A stretch of 6,843 bases of DNA from Oribacterium sp. UBA5894. Lineage in GTDB: Bacteria > Bacillota > Clostridia > Lachnospirales > Lachnospiraceae. This document shows positions 1 to 5,139 of this stretch, one piece after another. The stretch covers positions 5,046-11,888 of the forward strand of contig DJEQ01000108.1 of NCBI GenBank assembly GCA_002431355.1. Direction: 5' to 3'. The notes beneath the pieces were generated by a model that was not told where the DNA came from, did no database searches, and was given only the letters and a program-made list of their open reading frames with translations. Numbering within the stretch: position 1 is the stretch's first letter; every line of letters begins with the position of its first letter. The translations under genes and the position numbers were made by a program.

Positions 1-201
1 AGCACAGCTGCGGCGGACAGCCTGCCGCCTGCGTCCGTCCGGCCTCCCGAGCACAAATATACCCTTTCTCGGCGCCCACGCCCGTACTATAATATGAAAA
101 AGCATTTCCCAGTATGCGGGTACAGGCACTTGAAGAATCTGGAGTGGATTGTTTCATGCCCTCATGTGGATAACTTTATTAAAGGAGACGCGCGACGATG
201 A
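1..201 (+). other. Open reading frame entering from the left edge, possible 3' end of an upstream gene
   Basis: Frame 1 is open from the first base to a TGA at 199-201, giving about 66 codons. The stop overlaps the ATG of the next gene as ATGA (198-201), an arrangement typical of translational coupling. The last 35 residues, from an internal ATG at 94, contain a CGYRHL stretch followed 12 residues later by SCPH. This faintly resembles the CGYxxL...CPxC layout of small CPCC-type zinc-ribbon proteins, but the first Cys of each pair is incomplete and no WEDD tail follows. No ribosome binding site precedes the internal ATG, and a perfect TATAAT at 88-93 argues that part of this stretch is promoter rather than gene. 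It could be the tail of a real gene, a decayed fragment or chance. Confidence 0.2.
65..93 (+). promoter_or_regulatory. Possible promoter for the protease-like gene
   Basis: There is a perfect -10 hexamer TATAAT at 88-93. At 17-bp spacing the -35 position (65-70) reads TTTCTC, which is poor. The promoter is supported mainly by the -10 box and by lying about 105 bp upstream of the gene start at 198. It conflicts with reading 1-201 as coding sequence. Confidence 0.35.
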
Positions 202-1358
202 AAAAAGAGCTGGATTTCTTTTATATCGGTGATTCTTACGGTGGAAATCAGGACTGGTGCCTCGATCATATGATGCAGCTTGGCGGTTGTGGTGCGATCA
301 CGGCCTGCGATTGCTCAATTTATTTCAAGCTGCGCATGGGGGAGGAAAAGGCCTATCCGGGGAAGCTGACGGAAGCGATGTTCCCAGAAGGCGAAGCGAT
401 GTTCCCAGAAGGCGAAGCGATGCTCCCAGAAGGCGAAGCGATGTTCCCAGAAGACGAAACACTGAGCGCTCAGGAAATCACACAGACCTTCGCCGCGAAA
501 GCTGTGTCTGAACAGCCTGCAGTGTCGGATGCCAATGCCTCCGCCGAAGCTTCTGCACCTTCCGCCATGCCATCGTTCAGCCTAGAACATCCATCACATG
601 CTGCCACACCGGTTTCTGCCGCTGCGTTGTCCGAAGACACCCGCGACGGTGCGCTCCCGGAAATCAATCTTCCGAAGCCGGTGCAGGTCATCGACGGTGA
701 AATCACGATGCCGGAAAACCCAACAGAAGCCCCTTTTCGAGAGGGACCAGGTGCGGTACTGGGCATTGACCGCGACACCTATATCCGTTTCACCGAAGTC
801 ATGAAGCCTTACCTGCATCCACGCTGGTCCGGTATCGACAAGCTCTATCTCTTCAGCGAAGGACTTGCACGCTATTACGAAGAGCATGGTGTCACCGATA
901 TGGAGATGGAAGAGTTCGATGGAGGAAATGAGCTTCCGGAGGCCATCGAACGCGTGAAGCAGCAGATCAATGCAGGCTACCCGATTCCCTGCCTGATCCT
1001 GAATCATCGAAACCCGGCCATGGAGGATTACATCTGGCACTGGTTTCTTCTGGTGGGCTATCAGACGGATGAAGCGGAGCCGTCGGACGATGGAGCGATT
1101 CAGTCGTCCATAGATGAGCGCAATGAAGAATGTGCAGCACAACAGGCCAACGGAGCGATTCAAACAGGCATATCCGACAAGCATGTGCGGCAGAATGTGA
1201 AGGTACAGGCTGCAACACGTTCGATCCAGAACTTTTACGTAAAAACTGCCACCTATTCGGAGGCAAACTGGGTGCGTTTTTCCGATCTCTGGAACACCGG
1301 CTATCCTGTCAAGGGCGGACTGATTCTATTCCATAAGAAAGCAAGGAATGCACGGTAG
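198..1358 (+). CDS. Putative papain/C39-like cysteine-protease-fold protein with low-complexity insertions
   Basis: The start is set by AAAGGAG at 181-187. The 386-residue product has no signal peptide or membrane segment, so it is probably cytoplasmic. Residues 1-58 hold GNQDW (16-20) and GGCGAITACD (29-38), resembling the Gln...Cys start of papain/C39-like peptidases, with C31 the candidate nucleophile. Residues 186-386 hold a WHWFLLVGY segment with H281 in the position expected for the catalytic His, and a closing DLWNTG...KGGLILF block. Between them lies a Pro/Ala/Glu-rich stretch (about 59-185) that begins with four copies of EAM(F/L)PEG/D. A second hydrophilic insertion occupies about 290-344. 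The fold assignment is inference from motif layout; I do not recognise a named family, and the substrate is unknown. Similar short Cys/His proteins occur unnamed in Clostridia. It may be a peptidase, a transglutaminase-like enzyme or an inactive relative. Confidence 0.8.
   Translation: MKKELDFFYIGDSYGGNQDWCLDHMMQLGGCGAITACDCSIYFKLRMGEEKAYPGKLTEAMFPEGEAMFPEGEAMLPEGEAMFPEDETLSAQEITQTFAAKAVSEQPAVSDANASAEASAPSAMPSFSLEHPSHAATPVSAAALSEDTRDGALPEINLPKPVQVIDGEITMPENPTEAPFREGPGAVLGIDRDTYIRFTEVMKPYLHPRWSGIDKLYLFSEGLARYYEEHGVTDMEMEEFDGGNELPEAIERVKQQINAGYPIPCLILNHRNPAMEDYIWHWFLLVGYQTDEAEPSDDGAIQSSIDERNEECAAQQANGAIQTGISDKHVRQNVKVQAATRSIQNFYVKTATYSEANWVRFSDLWNTGYPVKGGLILFHKKARNAR
372..455 (+). repeat. Four tandem 21-bp in-frame repeats (EAMFPEG)
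   Basis: Units lie at 372-392, 393-413, 414-434 and 435-455. The first two are identical. The third has one change (ttc to ctc, giving Leu) and the fourth one change near its end (ggc to gac, giving Asp). Each unit is seven codons, so gain or loss of a copy would change protein length without a frameshift. The repeat opens the first insertion of the protease-like protein. Confidence 0.95.
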
Positions 1359-1429
1359 TGCAATCAAACACTTCGCAGCCAATCCGTTTCCAGTTCGTCC
1401 TGCAAGGTAGGCACGGTAGTGCCATCAAA
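1341..1429 (+). repeat. 28-bp direct repeat at and after the stop codon of the protease-like gene
   Basis: Copies lie at 1341-1368 and 1402-1429, with three mismatches over 28 bp and a 61-bp period. Each contains the small dyad GCACGGTAGTGC (GCAC/GTGC arms). In the first copy the TAG of that dyad is the stop codon of the preceding gene. A related dyad GCACGGATGTGC, also preceded by AAGGTA, occurs at 1621-1632. Confidence 0.8.
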
Positions 1430-1673
1430 ATAAGATATTTTAGAAAAACGTCACAAAAAGTTCACTTGTAATCTGTGGAATATCTCCTATAATTTTGCTT
1501 TGATGTTTCGGAACGCTGTCCCTGAATAGGTTGAAGAAAACAGTAAAGCGTTTCTAAGACAAGCTGGGAAAAACAGCGAAAGCATTTCTGTGGCATACGA
1601 AAAAACCAAAAGAAGGTATGGCACGGATGTGCGGAAGAAGCCGAAGCAAAAGTTATTTGGGAGGACTTGAATT
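1359..1673. other. 315-bp intergenic region between the protease-like and lipoprotein genes
   Basis: No gene is visible. The region holds the second copy of the 28-bp repeat (1402-1429), a promoter (1466-1493) and a leader of about 170 nt before the lipoprotein gene. The leader includes two copies of the word AAAGC(G/A)TTTCT and the third GCACGG-NN-GTGC-type dyad (1621-1632). I see no clear intrinsic terminator for the upstream gene. Confidence 0.7.
1466..1493 (+). promoter_or_regulatory. Promoter for the lipoprotein gene
   Basis: TTGTAA (1466-1471) and a perfect TATAAT (1488-1493) are separated by 16 bp in an AT-richer stretch. Transcription would begin near 1500, leaving an untranslated leader of about 174 nt before the ATG at 1674. 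Confidence 0.6.
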
Positions 1674-2210
1674 ATGAAGAAGAATTATGTTGTTATCGCC
1701 GCTATGGCACTTGCACTGAGCATGACCGCTTGTGGATCCAATAGCACACCAGAGGCTACCACAGCTGCCGCAACTACCGAAGCTGCAACGGAAGCCGCTA
1801 CCGAAGCTGCAAGCGAAGAAGCAACCGAGGCAGCTTCTGAGGAAGCAACCACCGAGGCTGGCACCGAGGCTGGCAGCGAAGCTGCAGAGGAAGCCAAGAG
1901 CGCAGAATATACAGTTTACAATACCACTGGCATGAAGGTAACCGATCTCTATCTCTATGAGGTTGGCTCCAAGGATAAGGGCGAGAACCTTGCAGGTGAT
2001 GGTCTCGCAGATGGCGACAGCATTACCATCACACGTGATGAGGATGCAGACAAGCAGAAGGACATCAAGTATGTTCTTGAGTTCACCACAGAGGACGGCA
2101 AGACGCAGAGCTTCGATACCCTGTCCTATGAGCAGGCACCAATCTCTCTGAAGAGCGTAGATGCTGCCGCAGGTGCAACACCAATCGCATTTGAGGCTCC
2201 AGAGAAGTAA
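1674..2210 (+). CDS. Small secreted lipoprotein with Thr/Glu/Ala-rich tether
   Basis: The ATG follows GGGAGG (1659-1664). The 178-residue product begins with a lipoprotein signal peptide: two Lys, a hydrophobic core, then M-T-A-C with C20 as the likely lipidated Cys. It should therefore be anchored on the outer face of the cytoplasmic membrane. Residues about 25-75 are a spacer of TEAA/SEEA-type units, typical of tethers that lift a domain through the cell wall. Residues 77-178 look like a small beta-sandwich (YTVYNTTGMKVTDLYLYEVG, then GENLAGDGLADGDSITIT and a closing YVLEF..EDG strand pair). A similar N-x-TG...LY theme occurs in other unnamed bacterial surface proteins. The ligand is unknown. 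It has its own promoter and a terminator just downstream, so it is probably transcribed alone. Confidence 0.9.
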   Translation: MKKNYVVIAAMALALSMTACGSNSTPEATTAAATTEAATEAATEAASEEATEAASEEATTEAGTEAGSEAAEEAKSAEYTVYNTTGMKVTDLYLYEVGSKDKGENLAGDGLADGDSITITRDEDADKQKDIKYVLEFTTEDGKTQSFDTLSYEQAPISLKSVDAAAGATPIAFEAPEK

Positions 2211-2247
2211 TTCGCGGCGCGAAGCTTCCCTCCGTCAATGACATATG

Positions 2248-2297
2248 AAAAGCGAGGACGTATTCCCAGTAGAAAAGGGATGCGCTCTCGCTTTTTT
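2248..2297 (+). terminator. Intrinsic terminator of the lipoprotein gene
   Basis: AAAAGCGAG (2248-2256) pairs perfectly with CTCGCTTTT (2287-2295). The stem extends inward with an imperfect part and a CCC/GGG clamp (about 2264-2266 with 2278-2280). A run of six T (2292-2297) follows the G/C part. It sits 38 bp after the lipoprotein stop codon. Confidence 0.85.
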
Positions 2298-2301
2298 ATT
2301 G

Positions 2302-2307
2302 TATACT
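2302..2307 (+). promoter_or_regulatory. Weak possible -10 box for the DUF5722 gene
   Basis: TATACT (2302-2307) matches TATAAT at five of six positions and would place a start site about 20 nt before the gene. No -35 hexamer is convincing because that position falls inside the terminator stem. Transcription by partial read-through from the lipoprotein gene is the alternative. Confidence 0.25.
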
Positions 2308-2321
2308 TAAAAAAAGACAAA

Positions 2322-2328
2322 AAGGAGG
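2322..2328 (+). promoter_or_regulatory. Ribosome binding site that decides the DUF5722 start
   Basis: AAGGAGG lies five bases before the ATG at 2334. The frame is also open from an ATG at 2238, but that start has no comparable site and would run through the terminator stem. The start at 2334 also gives a proper signal peptide. Confidence 0.9.
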
Positions 2329-2333
2329 AAGCT

Positions 2334-3437
2334 ATGACATCATCTCACATCCGACACAGTATCGCAGCCGTACTCTGCAGCGCCCTGGTGCTCGCGTCGA
2401 GCACCCCTGCATTGGCCTTCTATAACACTCCAGAATCCAAAAAGGGGATCCTGTCTTCGCACGTCGACATGGTGTCCGACATCCAGCAGCTCGGCTGTAA
2501 GCAGGTGACGTTTCAGTTCAATGCAGGCTTCCTGAAGGATGCGCAGCAAATGCGCGCCTTCGATGCCATGATCGATGCGTTCGATGCCGCCGACCTCACC
2601 ATTACCATGGGTGTCATGAACGATTTTCAGGCGGGCGATCCGATCTGCCCAGTTCAGACCCCGACGGCGAACCTCTATCAGTTCAATACCCTGACGGCCG
2701 AGGGCACGATGCGGACACAGGAGGTAGCGCAGCAGCTTGCGAGCCGCTACCGGGACCGCGTTTCCAACTGGGTGATTGGCAATGAAATCAACAACCAGAT
2801 CTGGAACTACCTCGGCAGTGTCGACCTCAACACCTATGCGAAGGCCTATGCAGATGGCTTCCGTATCTTTTATGATGCCATCAAGGCGCAGAATCCGGAC
2901 GCCCGGGTCTTCATTCCATTTGATTACAACTGGACGCAGCAGGGCGGCACGACCATGGCGGCGAAAACGCTGCTGGAGCAGCTCAATGTCTACCTTTCCG
3001 ACACGGATTACGGCATTGCCTGGCATCCATATCCGGAAGGACTTCTGAATCCGGACTTCATGAGTGCGTCCCCGCATGCGACGGAGGTTGCCAACACGCC
3101 GATCATCAATATGAAGAATCTGCATGTATTGACAGATTATATGCAGCAGGCATCCATGCTGAGCCCGAACGGCCAGGTTCGTCATCTCATTCTCTCCGAG
3201 CAGGGCTTTAATTCGGCCTCCGCCGGTGGCGAAGCGGCGCAGGCGGTCGCACTGCAGCAGGCCTGGGAGATTGCCAATGCAAATCCGTATGTGGAGGCCT
3301 TCCTGCTCAGCCGACTCGTCGATGCACCGGCGGAGCTCGCGCAGGGCTATGCCTTCGGCCTCTATAACTGCGACGGCGTCAGTGAGACCCCGACGACCCG
3401 GAAGCTCGCCTGGAACACCTACCAGATGTGCCAGTGA
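2334..3437 (+). CDS. Secreted DUF5722-type TIM-barrel protein, glycoside hydrolase-like
   Basis: The 367-residue product has a Sec signal peptide ending in an A-L-A motif at about residues 26-28. The mature part reads as a clan GH-A-like (beta/alpha)8 barrel. WVIGNEINN carries N150-E151, the Asn-Glu pair that supplies the acid/base in that clan. LILSEQGF carries E289, where the nucleophile is expected at the end of strand 7. WHPYP (W230-P234) and the VLTDYMQQ helix are further features I associate with the DUF5722 family. No carbohydrate-binding module, cell-wall anchor or dockerin is visible, so it is probably released or loosely held outside the cell. Glycosidase activity and substrate are inference: catalytic-looking residues are present, but the family lacks a settled function as far as I know. 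It ends 11 bp before a giant palindrome and faces lysR. Confidence 0.9.
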   Translation: MTSSHIRHSIAAVLCSALVLASSTPALAFYNTPESKKGILSSHVDMVSDIQQLGCKQVTFQFNAGFLKDAQQMRAFDAMIDAFDAADLTITMGVMNDFQAGDPICPVQTPTANLYQFNTLTAEGTMRTQEVAQQLASRYRDRVSNWVIGNEINNQIWNYLGSVDLNTYAKAYADGFRIFYDAIKAQNPDARVFIPFDYNWTQQGGTTMAAKTLLEQLNVYLSDTDYGIAWHPYPEGLLNPDFMSASPHATEVANTPIINMKNLHVLTDYMQQASMLSPNGQVRHLILSEQGFNSASAGGEAAQAVALQQAWEIANANPYVEAFLLSRLVDAPAELAQGYAFGLYNCDGVSETPTTRKLAWNTYQMCQ

Positions 3438-3448
3438 TCCGAAGGGTG

Positions 3449-3784
3449 CAGGACACCAGAGGTGGGGGAGGAGAAGCCTCTTTTGTCAACAGCGCTGCAT
3501 CGGCTAGGATGGAGAGAGGTCTCTTCAGTCAGTTGCGCTACGTAGTGAAAATATAAAAACAGGGCGCCTAAGAGCCAGTAAGCCCCGTTCGATCATCGCG
3601 ATTTTCTGGATGAAAATCGCGATGTCTCGCGGGGGTTCAAGGAAAAATTACTCCAACTGGCTCTAAGGGCCCTGTTTTTTATTTTCATCGTCCTCGCGCA
3701 ATTCCTTCGGAGGCCTCTCTCCATCCCCGCCGATGCGGTGCTACTGACGGAAAGGACCTCTCCTCCCTCGCCTCCGGCGTCCTG
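3449..3784. repeat. Giant imperfect palindrome (about 336 bp)
   Basis: The left arm (3449-3579) is complementary to the right arm (3656-3784). The outermost 74 bp align without gaps (57 of 74 identical to the reverse complement, starting CAGGAC.CC at both ends). After a weaker stretch the arms match again at TTGCGC, then closely over 3547-3579 against 3656-3686. The central part also folds: CCCC/GGGG (3583-3586 with 3631-3634) and a perfect 13-bp hairpin (3594-3606 with 3612-3624, loop TGGAT). There is no open frame of note and no clear target-site duplication at the ends. It could be a MITE-like palindromic element, a structured RNA or an enlarged terminator. Confidence 0.85.
3547..3686. terminator. 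Bidirectional terminator core of the palindrome
   Basis: The arm with GAAAATA...ACAGGG and AGAGCCAGT (3547-3579) pairs with ACTGGCTCT...CCCTG, T6 and ATTTTC (3656-3686), with only small bulges. Read on the + strand, the G/C stem ends in a T6 tract (3675-3680). Read on the - strand, it ends in T5 followed by ATATTTTC. It can therefore stop transcription from both convergent genes (DUF5722 and lysR). The loop of about 76 nt folds on itself. Confidence 0.7.
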
Positions 3785-3850
3785 ACTACATAGCGTGCGT
3801 GCTGTCAGAAACTTGGCAAGTGTATGCCTCCCGTAGGGCGGCGCAGTGCA

Positions 3851-4753
3851 TCACAGCAGGCCCTGCCGGACGAGCTTCTCGAAGGCCTGCATCTCATCGG
3901 TGACCCACTTATCCTTGTGGAAGAAAATCTGCCGATACATCGTCATGTCGAAATCATCGACCTTGATCTCGCGGAGCTCGCCGCGTGCGATGGAATCCTG
4001 CACGGAGAAGGCCGGCAGGAAGGAAATCCCATGGTTTTCCTTTACAAGACGGATCAGCACCTCCGTGTTTCCCGTCTCGAAGAACGGATGGATCTGCATG
4101 CGCTCTGCCGCGAGATGCTGCTCCAGTGCATAGCGATAGTTCGCATCCTTCTCTGTAAGGAAGAAACGAAGATCCACGAGGTCGGCGAGGTGCACATGAG
4201 AGACGGCACCGATGCGCTTTTCGCCCGGAATCTCCATTTCTGGACTCGCCACGAAGATGATCGGCTCTGGCTCCTCCAGAATCTTGATCCAGTTTTTATC
4301 ATAGACCCGGCGATCCAGGAAGTAGACCACATCGACGAGATTATGCTCCAGCATATCGGTCAGCTCCTTCGGAGAGCCGGTTTTGATTTCCAGAGAAATC
4401 TCCGGATGCTCATCATAGAAATATTTCACCACATTCGGAATCTTATACGTGAGCAGCGACTCAAGAGAGCCAATGCGGAGCTTATGCTCCTGCAGCGTAG
4501 AGTTGCCGAGGGCGGTGTGGACGTCATCGACGCGCCGGAGGATTTCATTGGCATACTGTAAGAATTCACGGCCCGGCGGTGTCAGCACCACGCGGCGGCC
4601 GACACGATCGAAGAAACGGGTATTGAATTCCTGCTCCAGCTGTCGGATCTGAATCGTCACGGCGGCCTGCGTATAGCCGAGTGCCTCGGCGGCCTTCGAG
4701 AAGCTCTGCATTTCAACAATTTTTACAAAAGAAGTCAGCTGACGTATTTCCAT
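3851..4753 (-). CDS. LysR-type transcriptional regulator
   Basis: The 300-residue product has the family's usual length. Residues 1-60 are the winged helix-turn-helix domain (SFSKAAEALGYTQAAVTIQIRQLE, then the wing with RVGRRVVLTPPG). A linker helix follows (about 60-88), then a two-lobed periplasmic-binding-protein-like effector domain (about 90-300). The start is set by GAAAGGA on the minus strand (4770-4764), 10 bases before the ATG. The gene is divergent from sdaAB-sdaAA. LysR regulators commonly control the divergent neighbour, so a role in serine breakdown is a reasonable inference. The effector cannot be read from the sequence. A promoter about 220 bp upstream implies a long structured leader. 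Transcription converges on the DUF5722 gene and should end in the palindrome. Confidence 0.95.
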   Translation of the reverse strand: MEIRQLTSFVKIVEMQSFSKAAEALGYTQAAVTIQIRQLEQEFNTRFFDRVGRRVVLTPPGREFLQYANEILRRVDDVHTALGNSTLQEHKLRIGSLESLLTYKIPNVVKYFYDEHPEISLEIKTGSPKELTDMLEHNLVDVVYFLDRRVYDKNWIKILEEPEPIIFVASPEMEIPGEKRIGAVSHVHLADLVDLRFFLTEKDANYRYALEQHLAAERMQIHPFFETGNTEVLIRLVKENHGISFLPAFSVQDSIARGELREIKVDDFDMTMYRQIFFHKDKWVTDEMQAFEKLVRQGLL

Positions 4754-4972
4754 AGGAAGAAGATCCTTTCAGATAGAGAAAGCACCGTGTGCAGTGTCAT
4801 GAAATCGGTGTGGTCCCTGTGGCGGGCACCCTTCGGCGCCGTGCAGAGAACTGTAAAAATGGTGCGGCCCGCGCCCCACTGGTCCCAAGGCTCCGTGATG
4901 GCACCTACACGGAATATTTCACGTGTGGTCTGTGCCCCTAAGGACGCGGCATCAGATGCATCATTACGCTTC
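4754..4972 (-). promoter_or_regulatory. Possible structured leader of lysR
   Basis: If the minus-strand promoter at 5001-4973 is used, lysR mRNA has a leader of about 210 nt. On that strand ACCACACG (4929-4922) can pair with CGTGTAGGT (4911-4903, one bulge). GGTGC (4905-4901) can instead pair with GCACC (4865-4861), which is followed directly by A and T5 (4859-4855), like a terminator. The two pairings share bases 4903-4905, so they exclude each other. A GGCGCC-GAAG-GGTGCC hairpin (4840-4825, one G-U) and GCAC-ACG-GTGC follow nearer the gene. I do not recognise a known riboswitch, and the T-box sequence is absent. Confidence 0.3.
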
Positions 4973-5001
4973 ATTATAGGTTCCGTGGAGCCTCTCGACA
5001 A
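4973..5001 (-). promoter_or_regulatory. Promoter for lysR
   Basis: On the minus strand, TTGTCG (5001-4996) and a perfect TATAAT (4978-4973) are separated by 17 bp. The start site would be near 4966. Confidence 0.55.
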
Positions 5002-5075
5002 CAGAAATATAAAAATAATTTATCGATTCAATAAGGCTTATCTACGGAAATCCGTGCTTTCTTTCCTGCGCCACC

Positions 5076-5104
5076 TTGTGATCTCCGAATGAAGGTATTA
5101 AAAT
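5076..5104 (+). promoter_or_regulatory. Promoter for the sdaAB-sdaAA operon
   Basis: TTGTGA (5076-5081) and TAAAAT (5099-5104, five of six to consensus) have exact 17-bp spacing. The start site would be near 5111, leaving a leader of about 30 nt with AAGGAG at 5126-5131. Confidence 0.6.
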
Positions 5105-5112
5105 TCTTAATA
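5096..5112. promoter_or_regulatory. Dyad over the sdaAB -10 box, candidate LysR-type operator
   Basis: TATTAA (5096-5101) and TTAATA (5107-5112) form a perfect inverted repeat around AATTC. It contains the T-N11-A pattern (T5098, A5110) seen in LysR-family sites. It covers the predicted -10 box and start site, so a protein bound here would be expected to block transcription. Short AT-rich dyads also arise by chance. Confidence 0.4.
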
Positions 5113-5139
5113 GCAAATTGTTGAAAAGGAGAGCAGACG

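Larger units (their letters stand above)
3438..3850. other. 413-bp convergent intergenic region filled by a palindrome
   Basis: No gene is visible. About 336 of these bases form one long imperfect inverted repeat (separate entry). The 66 bp on the lysR side (3785-3850) contain a short perfect dyad, ACTTGGCAAGT (3811-3821), and nothing else I can identify. Confidence 0.8.
4754..5139. other. 386-bp divergent regulatory region between lysR and sdaAB
   Basis: The lysR-proximal two thirds are GC-rich with several small stems. The sdaAB-proximal third (about 5000-5139) is AT-rich and carries the sdaAB promoter, a dyad and the ribosome binding site. A short perfect dyad CGGA-AA-TCCG lies at 5045-5054. 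Open frames on both strands here lack ribosome binding sites and family features, and I do not count them as genes. Confidence 0.7.

Noticed and set aside
12..31. GGCGG...CCGCC inverted repeat near the left edge as an upstream terminator
   Set aside because: The stem is only about five pairs and is not followed by a T tract.
594..1184. 196-codon - strand open frame opposite the protease-like gene
   Set aside because: It is a shadow frame without a ribosome binding site. The + strand frame has a good start and conserved blocks.
2238..2333. Upstream extension of the DUF5722 gene to an ATG at 2238
   Set aside because: It would translate through the lipoprotein terminator, has no ribosome binding site and would hide the signal peptide. 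The start at 2334 has AAGGAGG five bases upstream.
2340..3185. 281-codon - strand open frame opposite the DUF5722 gene
   Set aside because: It is a shadow of the coding strand, rich in Arg/Gly/Val with no domain signature or start signals.
3449..3784. CRISPR array or complete insertion sequence in the convergent gap
   Set aside because: There are no regularly spaced direct repeats and no transposase frame. The structure is a single palindrome.
3824..4561. 245-codon + strand open frame opposite lysR
   Set aside because: It is antisense to a clear LysR gene, has no ribosome binding site and shows no family features. Long antisense frames are common in GC-rich coding DNA.
4754..4972. T-box riboswitch upstream of lysR
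   Set aside because: An AGGGTG word occurs on the minus strand, but the conserved T-box antiterminator sequence AGGGTGGNACCGCG is not present and no aminoacyl-tRNA or amino-acid biosynthesis gene follows.
4735..5092. Small open frames on both strands in the lysR-sdaAB gap (88 and 101 codons)
   Set aside because: Neither has a ribosome binding site or recognisable sequence. The minus-strand frame begins in the predicted lysR promoter and runs into lysR.
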